Source of the DNA: PALSA-612 sp963776375
Lineage (GTDB): Bacteria > Actinomycetota > Thermoleophilia > Gaiellales > Gaiellaceae
Direction: 5' to 3'
Assembly (NCBI GenBank): GCA_963776375.1
Contig: CAVZMF010000005.1
Coordinates: 744,001 to 808,000 of the forward strand
DNA length: 64,000 nucleotides
This document shows, piece after piece, positions 43,745 to 52,460 of the stretch; positions within the stretch are counted from its first letter, which is position 1, and each line of letters begins with the position of its first letter. Made by a program: the position numbers and the translations under genes. Below the pieces are notes generated by a model, which had not been told where the DNA came from, did not search any database, and was given only the letters and a program-made list of their open reading frames with translations.

Positions 43745-44779
43745 ATGTCACGAAGCAGACTGGGCCTCGCCGGCTTCGCCGCCGGCCTCGCCCTGATCGC
43801 CGCGCTGGCAGTCTCGCTGACGGCAGGTGCCAGCACGGCCAGGAAGCAGGCGAGCTACAAGATCTACCTCATCCCGAAGACCACGACGATTCCCGTGTTC
43901 ACGCAGAACGGGATCGGTGCGAAGAAGGCCGCCAAGGAGCTCGGCGACACTCTCACCTACAACGGGCCGACGGACGTCTCCGGGCCGAAGCAGGTGCCGT
44001 TCATCGACTCCGCCGCCCGCCAGGGATACAACGCCATCATCATCTCGACCCCGGACCCGGCTGCCGTGGCGCCGGCGCTCAAGCGGGCGGCGGCGAAAGG
44101 CGTCAAGACCATCTCGTACGACGCGGACACGACGCCCGACTCGCGCGTGATCTACGTCGCTCCGGTATCGGCGTCCGGAATCGGCGCGGTGATGGCCGAG
44201 GCGATCGGCAAGCAGGTCGCATACAAGGGCGACATCGCGGTCCTCTCGGCCACGCCGACCTCGCCGAACCAGAACACGTGGATCAAGTTCATGAAGCAGG
44301 CGCTCAAGAAGCCGAAGTACAAGAACATGAAGCTCGTGAAGGTCGCGTACGGCAACGACGACCCGACCGACTCGGCGAAGGCGACGCAGGGTCTGATCGC
44401 CGCCTACCCGAACCTCAAGGGCATCGTCGCCCCGACGACCGTCGGCCTCCAGGCTGCAGCCCAGGAGATCAAGGTCGAAGGGAAGTGCAAGAAGGTCCAG
44501 CTGACGGGCCTGGGTCTTCCCAACGACAACCGCAAGTACATCAAGAACGGCTGCATGGGGAGCTTCTTCCTCTGGGACGAGCAGAACCTCGGCTACCTCT
44601 CGACATACGTCGCCCACTACGTCCTCGACGGAAAGTTGACGGGCAAGCTCGGCCAGACGTTCAAGGCCGGCAAGCTCGGTAACTTCAAGGTCGTCCTGAG
44701 CGATGGAGTGAAGCCCGTGGTCGTGCTGGGGCCGCCGCTCGTCTTCACGAAGGCGAACATCGACAAGTACCACTTCTAG
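43745..44779 (+). CDS. rhaS: Rhamnose ABC transporter substrate-binding protein
   Basis: The 344-residue precursor starts at ATG 43745 behind AAAGGAAGG. It has a signal peptide (LAGFAAGLALIAALAVSLTA); no lipobox Cys. The mature part is a periplasmic-binding-protein fold of the sugar group: YKIYLIPKTTTIPVFTQNGI, AARQGYNAIIISTPDPAAVA, AAAKGVKTISYDADT, IAVLSATPTSPNQNTWIKF, ATQGLIAAYPNLKGIVAPTT and GSFFLWDEQNLGYLSTYVAH. It would capture rhamnose outside the membrane for the RhaTPQ importer. This gene has no frameshift, in contrast to the preceding six. Confidence 0.9.
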   Translation: MSRSRLGLAGFAAGLALIAALAVSLTAGASTARKQASYKIYLIPKTTTIPVFTQNGIGAKKAAKELGDTLTYNGPTDVSGPKQVPFIDSAARQGYNAIIISTPDPAAVAPALKRAAAKGVKTISYDADTTPDSRVIYVAPVSASGIGAVMAEAIGKQVAYKGDIAVLSATPTSPNQNTWIKFMKQALKKPKYKNMKLVKVAYGNDDPTDSAKATQGLIAAYPNLKGIVAPTTVGLQAAAQEIKVEGKCKKVQLTGLGLPNDNRKYIKNGCMGSFFLWDEQNLGYLSTYVAHYVLDGKLTGKLGQTFKAGKLGNFKVVLSDGVKPVVVLGPPLVFTKANIDKYHF

Positions 44780-44850
44780 CCAGGAGCGACCGGAGGAGGG
44801 TGGAGGTCTTGTGCCTCCACCCTCCCGCCCTTCGACGAGGGAGAGCAGAC

Positions 44851-45714
44851 GTGGCCTCGATGGACAGCAGCCTGCGACTGGTGCTCGGCTCCGCCGACCT
44901 CCTGGACGACGACGTGACGCCGCGGCTCCTCGACCTCTTCCACTCCGAAGGAGGCCGCGCGCTCGACCTCGCGAACGTCTACGGCGACGGCGACTCGTCG
45001 CGGGCCGTCGGCCGCTGGCTGACGCAAACTCGCTCGCGCGACGAGTTCACGCTCTACGTCAAGGGCTGCCACCCTCCCTTCTGCAGCCCTGCTCTCGTGA
45101 GCGTCGAGGTCGACCGGGCCAGGTCGCTGCTGGGCGTCGACCTGCTCGACGTGTTCGTGCTCCATCGCGACGACCCGGGCTATCCGGTGGCCGCCTTCGC
45201 CGACGCACTCCGGGAGCAGGTCGAGCGAGGGGCGATCGCGAGCTTCGGCGTATCGAACTGGATGCTCGCGCGCTACCAGGCTCTCCGCGTGTCACTGGGG
45301 GCACCGGCCGACCGGCTCAGGGTGTTCAGCAATCATTTCTCGCTCGCGACCATGGTCACGCCGACATGGCCCGGCTGCCTGTCGATGAGCAAGGAAGACG
45401 TCGATGCAGTCGCGGCTGACGGAGGTACGCCGCTCGCATGGGCATGTCTCGCCGGCGGCTACCTCGCAGGTCGCGACGTTCCGAGCTGGACCAGTGCGCA
45501 GAACGACGAGCGACGAATCCGTCTCGACCAACTGGCAGCCGGCCGCGGGACAATCGGGCCCGTTCTTGCCGTCGCTTACGTCCTCCAACGGTCCGACGCC
45601 ATGCTGGCAGCGGTCGGCACCCGTTCCGCGACGCACCTTGCGGAACTCCTTGGTGCCCCGCGTTTCGGGTTGTCGATCGAGGAGTTGGACTGGCTCGAAC
45701 GCGGGGCCGAGTAG
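44851..45714 (+). CDS. Aldo/keto reductase
   Basis: The 287-residue TIM-barrel oxidoreductase starts at GTG 44851, preceded by GAGGGAGAG. The catalytic tetrad can be placed: Asp in ALDLANVYGDG near residue 37, Tyr in the same motif, Lys in LYVKGCHPP near residue 70, His in VFVLHRDDP near residue 105. Later motifs FGVSNWMLARYQ and AVAYVLQRSDAMLAAVGTRS match the NADP(H)-binding end. It is the last gene of the rhamnose operon, 71 bases after rhaS; acting on lactaldehyde or a related sugar aldehyde would fit. A hairpin follows. Confidence 0.82.
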   Translation: MASMDSSLRLVLGSADLLDDDVTPRLLDLFHSEGGRALDLANVYGDGDSSRAVGRWLTQTRSRDEFTLYVKGCHPPFCSPALVSVEVDRARSLLGVDLLDVFVLHRDDPGYPVAAFADALREQVERGAIASFGVSNWMLARYQALRVSLGAPADRLRVFSNHFSLATMVTPTWPGCLSMSKEDVDAVAADGGTPLAWACLAGGYLAGRDVPSWTSAQNDERRIRLDQLAAGRGTIGPVLAVAYVLQRSDAMLAAVGTRSATHLAELLGAPRFGLSIEELDWLERGAE

Positions 45715-45746
45715 GCGCACGCCGACCGTCTTTGTGTCGTCGGCAC

Positions 45747-45769
45747 CGGCTGAGTCGACGACTCAGCCG
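45747..45769. terminator. Terminator-like palindrome after the rhamnose operon
   Basis: CGGCTGAGT-CGACG-ACTCAGCCG, perfect 9-base stem (11-base symmetry), 33 bases after the aldo/keto reductase stop; no T-run. Confidence 0.55.
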
Positions 45770-45823
45770 AGGAGGCGTAGCGGGACAGGCGGGCTGCCGG
45801 TTCGGCGTGGCCGCGCTGATCGC

Positions 45824-46051
45824 TCAGGCGACGCGGCGCGAGCGGCTGCGGAGCGGGAAGCCGCCGGCGTTCAGGCGGTCTAGCTCTGCGAGGACCGCCG
45901 CGTACAGATCGTCGCCCAGCTCTGCGGTCAGCCGCTTGGTCGCGGGCACGTGGCTCGCGTCCAGGCGCCCGAACGCGGCCAGGTCGCGTCGCAGCCGGTC
46001 AACGGGCGAGTCGGCCGTCAGGCCGAGGCCTCGTGTGTGCTTGTCCTTCAT
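45824..46051 (-). CDS. Small hypothetical protein
   Basis: The 75-residue product starts at ATG 46051 behind GGGAG. Mostly helical and charged: VDRLRRDLAAFGRLDASHVP, ATKRLTAELGDDLYAAVLAE, LDRLNAGGFPLRSRSRRVA. No family recognised. It is divergent from the HATPase/cNMP gene; the shared upstream region (46052-46233) may hold common control. The frame is open upstream but only this start has a ribosome-binding site. Confidence 0.55.
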   Translation of the reverse strand: MKDKHTRGLGLTADSPVDRLRRDLAAFGRLDASHVPATKRLTAELGDDLYAAVLAELDRLNAGGFPLRSRSRRVA

Positions 46052-46219
46052 GGCACTCCCTATCGGCAGAATGCGGGCTCCGCCGGTAAGAGGCGAGTAA
46101 TTCCTCGGGTCGATCCGCGTGGAAACTGGAGAAACGCCGCGTCGACGTCGAGGTCGAATCCCTCGATCGAGGGATAAAGCCATGAAGGCAAACCGGCGTT
46201 CCTGCCGATAACGTGTAAC

Positions 46220-46236
46220 CACCCTGCGGCAGGGTG
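46220..46236 (+). promoter_or_regulatory. Palindrome covering the start codon of the HATPase/cNMP gene
   Basis: CACCCTGC-G-GCAGGGTG, 8-base half-sites; the final GTG is the assigned start codon (46234-46236). It could be an operator, or an RNA hairpin hiding the start. It could also mean that translation really starts downstream (TTG 46258, with AGGATC in front). Confidence 0.4.
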
Positions 46237-47112
46237 ACAAAAGCAGGATCCGTCGACTTGGCTGCTGCAACAGGGAATACCGAGACACTCAGCCTCCGCC
46301 TCGCGGCTCGGCCGTCGCAGGCCGCGTTGCTCCGCGCTCACCTGAGGCTCTGGCTGACGGAGCAGTCCGCCGACGAGGCCGAGCTCCTCGACATCCTCCT
46401 GGCCGCCAACGAGGCGTTCGGCAACGCCGTCACGCACGCACACCAGCCCCGATCGATCGCGGTCAACGTCGACGCCGGCATCAGCGACGGCGTCGTCGAG
46501 GTCGTCGTCCGCGACCACGGGCGGTGGCAGGAGAGCCGCCACACCGGCGGCGCCGGCCTGGGCCTGACGCTGATGCACGCGCTCATGGACACGGTCGAGC
46601 TGCACGCGACCCGGGACGGGACGACGGTTCGCCTCCGGCGCACGCTCGGGTCGCAAGTGGTGCGGACGGAGAGGCCGCCGAGCACACCGGCCCGCAACCG
46701 GGTCGAGCTCCTGAAGCGGAGCCCGATCTTCGCCCCGCTGCCCGAGGCCACGCTCGAGCGGGTGGCCGCGCAGCTGATTCCGTTCTCGGCGGCGGCCAAC
46801 GAGACGATCATCCGCGAAGGCGAGCCCGGCGATCTCTTCTACCTCGTCGGAGTGGGCCAGCTGGACGTCACCGTCGAGGGCTGCCATGTCACGACGCTCG
46901 GGCCGGCCGATCCGCTCGGCGAGATCGCGCTGCTCCGCGACGGCCGCCGGACGGCGACGATCGTCGCCAAGGAGCCGGTCGAGCTCTACGCGCTCACGCG
47001 CGAGGACTTCCTGGCCGCTGTGAACAGCGCCGACGCGAGCGCACGTGCGGCCGAGAGCATGATCGAGGATCGTCTTGTCGGGCTGCAGGACGTCCTCGGG
47101 CGTATCGCCTGA
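46234..47112 (+). CDS. HATPase (RsbW-like) + cyclic nucleotide-binding domain protein
   Basis: The 292-residue protein (GTG start) has two domains. Residues about 10-135 are an anti-sigma-type GHKL ATPase: N-box LLAANEAFGNAVTHAHQP, G1-like VVVRDHGRWQESRH, and GAGLGLTLMHALMD. Residues about 155-290 are a cyclic-nucleotide-binding (Crp-like) domain: LLKRSPIFAPLPEATLERVA, ETIIREGEPGDLFYLVGVGQ, and the phosphate-binding cassette GEIALLRDGRRTATI. It lacks a DNA-binding domain. The pairing suggests that a nucleotide or other signal tunes a kinase or anti-sigma activity; the partner sigma factor is not in the window. Confidence 0.82.
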   Translation: MTKAGSVDLAAATGNTETLSLRLAARPSQAALLRAHLRLWLTEQSADEAELLDILLAANEAFGNAVTHAHQPRSIAVNVDAGISDGVVEVVVRDHGRWQESRHTGGAGLGLTLMHALMDTVELHATRDGTTVRLRRTLGSQVVRTERPPSTPARNRVELLKRSPIFAPLPEATLERVAAQLIPFSAAANETIIREGEPGDLFYLVGVGQLDVTVEGCHVTTLGPADPLGEIALLRDGRRTATIVAKEPVELYALTREDFLAAVNSADASARAAESMIEDRLVGLQDVLGRIA

Positions 47113-47156
47113 CGAAACCGCTCACTCTCGCCCGCCGGTAAGTTAACCGTCTATCC

Positions 47157-48098
47157 ATGTTTGCCGGTGTCTTGTCCAGATGGGCTCTCGGCTGCGTGCT
47201 CGTCGCGCTGGTCGGGGCGGCTGCCGCCTGCGGAGGCTCGAGCCGCGCGGGGGCCGTCAGCGCGCCCGGGCCGTTCGGCTACGACGAGGCTCAGCCGTTG
47301 CGCTTCGTCGACCGCGGCCGGGTCAACCACGACTACCCGATCGCCGTGGAGGACGTGTCGTACACGTCCGGCAGCGACCGGATCTCGGCCTTCCTCGTGC
47401 GGCCGCCGGGGGCCGACGGGAGGTTGCCGGCAGTCGTCTACCTGCACGGAGCCCAGGGCGACCGCCAGGAGCTGGTCGTCCCGGCGACCTGGATCGCCGC
47501 CCGCGGCGCTGTCGCGCTCACGATCACGGCGCCGTCGACCGCCAGCCCCGAGCCGCGCGGCCTGAAGGGCGTTGCGTTCCTGCGCTGGCAGCAACAGATC
47601 CAGAAGCGCGACGTCGTCGCGGTGCGCCGCGCCATCGACCTGCTCGTCCACCGCCGGGATGTCGACCCGAAGCGGATCGGCTTCGTCGGCTGGAGCGCGG
47701 GCTCGCACACGGGCGGGATCCTCGCGGGCGTGGAGCCGCGCCTGCAGGCGATCGTGCTCATGTCCTGCGGCATCGCCCCCGTGTCCGAGTACGCCTCGCT
47801 CGCGCAGCCCGCGCTCCGCGCTCCGATCAGGCGCTACCTCGGGAGCATCGACCCCTTGCGCTACGTCCGCCGCGCGCGCGGCTCGTCGCTGTTCGTCGAG
47901 GACGGGCGGACAGACACGATCGTGCCGCGGGCGGCGCTGCTCACGTTCATCAACGCGACCCCGCACGGGACGAAGGTGCGCTGGTACGACGCCGGCCACG
48001 AGCTGAACGACCCCGCCTACCGCGACCAGCTCGACTGGCTGGCCGGCAAGCTCGGCATCGACGGGCCCCGGGTCGCCGCCGCGGCAACCGGGCCCTAG
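47157..48098 (+). CDS. Exported alpha/beta hydrolase (dienelactone hydrolase-like), probable lipoprotein
   Basis: The 313-residue product has a signal peptide ending GAAAACGGS, a marginal lipobox with Cys at about residue 25. The hydrolase domain shows PAVVYLHGAQGDRQE (oxyanion region), nucleophile elbow GFVGWSAGSHTGG near residue 180, acid in FVEDGRTDTIVP near residue 248, and His in YDAGHELND near residue 282. The substrate is unknown; dienelactone hydrolase or acyl-peptidase relatives are nearest. It converges on the MBL-fold gene, with a 7-base gap. Confidence 0.8.
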   Translation: MFAGVLSRWALGCVLVALVGAAAACGGSSRAGAVSAPGPFGYDEAQPLRFVDRGRVNHDYPIAVEDVSYTSGSDRISAFLVRPPGADGRLPAVVYLHGAQGDRQELVVPATWIAARGAVALTITAPSTASPEPRGLKGVAFLRWQQQIQKRDVVAVRRAIDLLVHRRDVDPKRIGFVGWSAGSHTGGILAGVEPRLQAIVLMSCGIAPVSEYASLAQPALRAPIRRYLGSIDPLRYVRRARGSSLFVEDGRTDTIVPRAALLTFINATPHGTKVRWYDAGHELNDPAYRDQLDWLAGKLGIDGPRVAAAATGP

Positions 48099-48105
48099 CC
48101 CGGGA

Positions 48106-48843
48106 TCAGAACTCGAGCGACTCACCCGGCGCGAGGACGCTGACCCGCGTCTCCGGCGCCCGCTCGCGGGCGGCCGCGGCGAACGCCTGCGCCGGTGCGT
48201 GCAGGAACTGCGCCCGCGCGCCGCGGTAGAAGGGCCGCAGCGTGCCCCAGTGGATCGGCACGGCGATGCGAGGCTTGAGCCGCGCAACCGCCTCGGCCGC
48301 GCGTGCGGGGTCGAGATGGCCGGGCCCGATCGCCGGCCCCCAGCCCCAGATCGGGAGCAGCGCCAGGTCGAGGTCGGGCACGAGGCCCTCCATCCCGTCG
48401 AAGAGGTCGGTGTCGCCCGCGAAGAACACGCGCCCTGAGCCGAGGACGGCGTAGCCGACCGCGTCGGCCGGGCGCCCGGGCGTCGACCGGCCGCCGTGCT
48501 CGGCCGGCGTCGCCCGGACGACGACGGGCCCGACCGTGACCTCGTCGCCGACCTCGACCTCGTGCACCTCCCGGAACCCGAGCGGGCGCACCTGCCGCGC
48601 CAGCCCGCGCGGGACCACGAGCTCGGTGTCCCGTGACAGGCGCCGCAGCGACGGACGGTCGAGGTGGTCGAGATGCCCGTGTGAGATCAGCACCGCGTCC
48701 GGGGCGCCGGGCTCGGGCGCGCGGCCGGAGCGCAGGAGGTGGGCGACACGACTGCGGAGCACCGGATCGGTCAGCAGCCGCACGTCGTCGAGCTCGATGA
48801 GCGTCGTCGCATGACCCAGGTAGACGACTCGCCGACCTGTCAT
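48106..48843 (-). CDS. MBL-fold metal-dependent hydrolase (UlaG-like)
   Basis: The 245-residue protein has the metallo-beta-lactamase fold with SHGHLDHLD near residue 53 (HxHxDH), a His in TPAEHGGRS near residue 115, a metal Asp in VFFAGDTDLFDGM, and the closing His in IAVPIHWGTLRPF. The UlaG/NAPE-PLD-like layout (N-terminal YLGHATTLIELDDVRLLTDP) suggests an ascorbate-lactonase-like or phospholipase D-like enzyme. Its start lies only 12 bases from that of the divergent phosphodiesterase gene, so the promoters must overlap the neighbouring coding regions or one start lies further in. Confidence 0.85.
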   Translation of the reverse strand: MTGRRVVYLGHATTLIELDDVRLLTDPVLRSRVAHLLRSGRAPEPGAPDAVLISHGHLDHLDRPSLRRLSRDTELVVPRGLARQVRPLGFREVHEVEVGDEVTVGPVVVRATPAEHGGRSTPGRPADAVGYAVLGSGRVFFAGDTDLFDGMEGLVPDLDLALLPIWGWGPAIGPGHLDPARAAEAVARLKPRIAVPIHWGTLRPFYRGARAQFLHAPAQAFAAAARERAPETRVSVLAPGESLEF

Positions 48844-48855
48844 CCTTGTGCCGCG

Positions 48856-50889
48856 ATGTCGGGCGGAGCGCCGTACGGCGAGAGCGTCGTGTGGAAGCCG
48901 GAGCGGCCGCGGTTTCGTCCTTTCCGGCTGCTCCTCTCGTGGCTGCTTGCAGCCGCGTCGCTGGTCGTGGCGGCGTACCTCGTACCCGGCGTCTCCGTCG
49001 GGGGCTTCGGCGGGGCGGTGGTCGCGGCGCTGCTGATCGCCGTCCTGAACGCGATCCTGCCGCCGCTCGTCGCCGCGCTGCACATCCCGTTCATGGCGCT
49101 GCTCGGCTTCCTGATCGTGCTCCTGCTCGACGCAGTGCTGCTCGTGCTCGCGTCGGAGATCCGGCCGGAGGCGATCTCGGTCGACAGCTTCGGCTGGGCG
49201 CTGCTCGCCGCCCTGGTGGCCGCCGCCGTCGGCGTCGTCCTGGACATCGTCTTCGGGACGAACGACGACGACACGTACTCGCTCCGCGTCGTCCAGCGGA
49301 TTGCGAAACGCCAGGGAGGAGCGACCAGGACCGACATCCCGGGGATCATCTTCCTCGAGATCGACGGCCTCGCGCTGCCCGTGCTCCGGCGCGCGATGCG
49401 CGACGGGAGCGCGCCGACGATGGCGTCGTGGATGTCGAGCGGTACGCACCGCATGATCGAATGGGAGCCCGACCTCTCGTCGCAGACAGGAGCGAGCCAG
49501 GCGGGGATCCTGCTCGGCTCCAACACGGACATCCCGGCCTTCCGCTGGGTGGAGAAGGAATCCGGGCGCGTGGTGGCCTGCTCCGGGATATCCGAGTGCG
49601 CCGAGATCGAGGAGGCGCACGCGACGGGGATCGGGCTGCTGGTCAACGGCGGCGCCAGCCGCGCGAACCTGTTCTCGGGCGAGGCAGAGGAGGCGATCCT
49701 GACCTCGAGCCGAATCAGCGCCGAGAAGCGCGCGAACCCGGGCTACCGCGCGTTCTTCGCCACCGGGTTCAACGTCACGAGGACGCTCGTGCTCTTCTTC
49801 TGGGAGCTGGTCCTGGAGTGGAGCGCGGCGCTGCGGGCGGCCCGCCGCGACGTGCGGCCGCGCGGTCACCGCGGCGTGAAGTACTCGCTGCTGCGGGCGG
49901 CGGTCTGCGTCGTCGTCCGCGACCTGATCGTCTACGGCGTCCTCACCGACATGATGCGCGGCCGGCCCGCGGTCTACGCGACGTTCGCGAGCTACGACGA
50001 GGTCGCCCACCACTCAGGGCTGGAGCGGGCCGACACGCTCGAGGCGCTGCGCAAGGTCGACCAGCAGTTCGCGCGCATCGACCGCGCGCGCCGCTACGCC
50101 CCGCGCCCGTACCACCTCGTCGTGCTCTCCGACCACGGCCAGACCCAGGGCGCGACGTTCAAGCAGCGCAACGGCTACTCGCTGGAGGAGCTCGTCGCGC
50201 GCTCGCTGACGTCGGGCGAGGTCACCGGCATCGCCGGAGGCGACGAGCAGAGCGCGAAGCCCGCCCTGGCCTTCGCCGAGGCCACCGGCCAGGGCGCGAA
50301 GCACGGCAGACCCGCGGACGACGAGGCCCGCACAGGTCGCGCGATCGTGCTCGGCTCCGGCAACCTCGGGCTCGTCTACCTCATGGAGGAGCCGCGCCGG
50401 CTCACGCTCGAGGAGATCGACGAGCGGCACCCGAAGCTGATCCAGGCGCTCCGCGAGCACCCGCACGTGGGCTGGCTGCTCGTCCGCTCCCGGGAGCACG
50501 GGGCGCTCGCGCTCGGGGCGCGCGGCACGCGCTACCTCGAGGACGGTCGGGTCGAGGGTGAGGACCCGCTCGCGCACTTCTCGCCCAACGCGCCGGCGCA
50601 CCTGCTGCGGACCGACGGCTTCTCGAACGTCGCGGACATCATGGTCGGGAGCTTCTACGACCCCGACCTCGACGAGGGTTGCGCGTTCGAGGAGCTGATC
50701 TCCTTCCACGGCGGGCTGGGCGGGCCGCAGACGCGGCCGTTCATCCTGCATCCCGCCGAGCTGACGGCGCCGTCGCCGCCGATCGTCGGGGCGGCGGCCG
50801 TGCACGCCCTGCTCAGCGACTGGCGGCGCGAGCTGCAGGGCGACGACGCCGTCGGCGCTCCGCCCGCGGCGGCAGCCGTCGCCGGTTAG
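48856..50889 (+). CDS. Membrane protein: phage-holin-4-like domain + type I phosphodiesterase domain
   Basis: The 677-residue protein begins with four membrane segments (residues about 20-135) matching the Phage_holin_4_2/YvlD-like group: FRLLLSWLLAAASLVVAAYL, VPGVSVGGFGGAVVAALLIA, VLNAILPPLVAALHIPF. The rest is an alkaline phosphatase-superfamily domain: IFLEIDGLALPVLRRAM with the metal Asp, TGASQAGILLGSN with the nucleophile Ser/Thr region, FASYDEVAHHSGLE, VVLSDHGQTQG, and a late SFHGGLGG with the last His. It probably hydrolyses a phospho- or sulfo-lipid or envelope polymer at the membrane. A two-gene fusion of this type recurs in actinobacteria to my knowledge. Confidence 0.82.
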   Translation: MSGGAPYGESVVWKPERPRFRPFRLLLSWLLAAASLVVAAYLVPGVSVGGFGGAVVAALLIAVLNAILPPLVAALHIPFMALLGFLIVLLLDAVLLVLASEIRPEAISVDSFGWALLAALVAAAVGVVLDIVFGTNDDDTYSLRVVQRIAKRQGGATRTDIPGIIFLEIDGLALPVLRRAMRDGSAPTMASWMSSGTHRMIEWEPDLSSQTGASQAGILLGSNTDIPAFRWVEKESGRVVACSGISECAEIEEAHATGIGLLVNGGASRANLFSGEAEEAILTSSRISAEKRANPGYRAFFATGFNVTRTLVLFFWELVLEWSAALRAARRDVRPRGHRGVKYSLLRAAVCVVVRDLIVYGVLTDMMRGRPAVYATFASYDEVAHHSGLERADTLEALRKVDQQFARIDRARRYAPRPYHLVVLSDHGQTQGATFKQRNGYSLEELVARSLTSGEVTGIAGGDEQSAKPALAFAEATGQGAKHGRPADDEARTGRAIVLGSGNLGLVYLMEEPRRLTLEEIDERHPKLIQALREHPHVGWLLVRSREHGALALGARGTRYLEDGRVEGEDPLAHFSPNAPAHLLRTDGFSNVADIMVGSFYDPDLDEGCAFEELISFHGGLGGPQTRPFILHPAELTAPSPPIVGAAAVHALLSDWRRELQGDDAVGAPPAAAAVAG

Positions 50890-50899
50890 CCGGCCGGAA

Positions 50900-51850
50900 T
50901 CAATCTCTGTGGAACCGGATCGGCTGTGGCGCCGTCCACGGCCCGGCCCGGTCGGCGCCGTCCCGGGCGCGCACGCGCGCGAGCAGGCGCTCGCCCGGAC
51001 GCCCCCGCAGCCGGTAGGTCCTCGTCGCCAGCCGCGACGCCACGTCCCGCCACGAGCCGGTCGGCGGATGGAGCGCCACGTCGAAGGTGCGGGCGGCGCC
51101 GTTTCCCAGCCAGCGCAGGACCGCGACGTGCGTCCCGACGACGGGCACGAGCATCCTCGTCCGCGGCCTCACCGGCGGTGGCGGCGGCGGCACGCAGGGC
51201 GTCCCGCAGGTCGCGAGGACGATCGGCCGCAGGAAGCGGGCGAAGCCGAACGCTCCGTCGTAGTTCATGTGGGCTTTGTCGACGAACCAGGAGGGATTCG
51301 CGGCCGCCACGGGCGCCCAGTCGGCGACGACGAGCTGCGGCCAGCGCTTCGGCGCCTGACGGATCGCCGCGTTGTTCGCGATCCACGGATCCTCGGTCTC
51401 CTCGAGCGTCACCCAGATCACGTGCTCCACCTTCGCGGCGAGGAGGGCCTGCATGACCGAGTCGAGATCCGACCCGTACTCGTCGGGCCGGTCGTTGTAG
51501 CCGACGTCGACCACAACCAGAGGCCCGAGCTCGGTGCCGAGAGACTGGATCGTGTCGAGCGCGCTCGGAGGCGTCTCGCCGTACGCGAAGCAGCCGACGG
51601 CGACGAGCTTGCGGCATGCCCTCGTCTCGAGCCTGAGGTCGAGCCCCTGGGCGAGCTCGTCCCGGGCGTCGCCGGCCCAGTAGAGGACGCCGCCGACCGA
51701 GTCGGTGATCAGGGTCACCCGCGGGAGCGGCCCCGCGGGCGAAGCGGCCCGGGCGGGGTGCGTGGTCGCGGCGCGGCCGAGCGCGAGCCCGGCGAGAGCA
51801 AGCGCGAGAGCGCCCAGCCTGCCGGCGTTCGTCATCCTGGCCCGCGCCAT
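50900..51850 (-). CDS. Secreted SGNH-hydrolase-like protein
   Basis: The 316-residue precursor starts at ATG 51850 (AAAGGAG at 6 bases) and has a signal peptide (LGALALALAGLALGRAA). The catalytic part runs LPRVTLITDSVGGVLYW (block I, with Asp-Ser for the usual Gly-Asp-Ser), LVVVDVGYNDRPDEY (block III Asn), and FVDKAHMNYDGAFGFARFL (block V with Asp and His). A Pro run (near residue 240) leads to a C-terminal beta domain ending APQPIRFHRD, like a fibronectin-type add-on. It is likely an esterase acting on wall or extracellular acyl groups. Confidence 0.72.
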   Translation of the reverse strand: MARARMTNAGRLGALALALAGLALGRAATTHPARAASPAGPLPRVTLITDSVGGVLYWAGDARDELAQGLDLRLETRACRKLVAVGCFAYGETPPSALDTIQSLGTELGPLVVVDVGYNDRPDEYGSDLDSVMQALLAAKVEHVIWVTLEETEDPWIANNAAIRQAPKRWPQLVVADWAPVAAANPSWFVDKAHMNYDGAFGFARFLRPIVLATCGTPCVPPPPPPVRPRTRMLVPVVGTHVAVLRWLGNGAARTFDVALHPPTGSWRDVASRLATRTYRLRGRPGERLLARVRARDGADRAGPWTAPQPIRFHRD

Positions 51851-51884
51851 GCCGACTCCTTTCCGGCGCGCACGCACCCTAACG

Positions 51885-51916
51885 CAGGAGAGCCCCGCGG
51901 CGGCAGGGCTCTCCTG
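51885..51916 (-). terminator. Rho-independent terminator-like hairpin
   Basis: CAGGAGAGCCC (51885-51895) and GGGCTCTCCTG (51906-51916), perfect 11-base arms, 10-base loop, located 22 bases after the stop of the leftward PepSY-like gene. Confidence 0.72.
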
Positions 51917-51937
51917 GAGGGAGGGGCGCTCCCGGGC

Positions 51938-52369
51938 CTAGCGCGTCTCGACGCCGACGACGTCGAACTGCTTGTCGACGTAGACGGTGACGGGCGTCCC
52001 GTCCGCCTTCACCATGTGCGCCTCGTAGGCGGCGTGGCCGTCGGCGTCCGTCTCGACGCGGACGACGGTGGCGCTGGATCCGACCTTGGCGAGGGCGAGC
52101 TCCTTCACCTTCGAAGCAGTGTCCCCGGTCAGGAGCGTCTCGTCGCTTCGCTGGGCGCCCCACGGATTCGACGCGGTCGCGCCGGGTGGGGCCTGGGCGG
52201 GCGCGGCGGCGACGGCCGGGGCCGCCGTCGCCGCCGAGGTCGTCGAGGTCGTCGAGCTCGAGCCGGAGCCGCTCGCCGCCGCTGCGATGCCGTAGCTCCC
52301 GAGCGCGATGCCGGTGACGACGGCTGCGACGACGAGGAACCGCGGAACTGCCCTGTGTGACCTGTCCAT
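51938..52369 (-). CDS. Secreted/anchored PepSY-like protein
   Basis: The 143-residue product starts at ATG 52369 behind AAAGGAG. An N-terminal hydrophobic segment (FLVVAAVVTGIALGSYGIAA) is a signal peptide or anchor. A low-complexity Ser/Thr/Ala linker and a small domain follow: LLTGDTASKVKELALAKVGS, ATVVRVETDADGHAAYEAHM, VKADGTPVTVYVDKQFDVVG. The helix plus three strands is the PepSY pattern seen in secreted protease-inhibitor-like proteins. It has its own terminator. Confidence 0.78.
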   Translation of the reverse strand: MDRSHRAVPRFLVVAAVVTGIALGSYGIAAAASGSGSSSTTSTTSAATAAPAVAAAPAQAPPGATASNPWGAQRSDETLLTGDTASKVKELALAKVGSSATVVRVETDADGHAAYEAHMVKADGTPVTVYVDKQFDVVGVETR

Positions 52370-52460
52370 AGGAGGACTCCTTTCGGTTGGTTGATCCCAC
52401 CTTCGCGCGCGGGTCTTGGAACTTCCTGCGGCCGGCCTGTGAGTTCGATAGGAAACGCAG

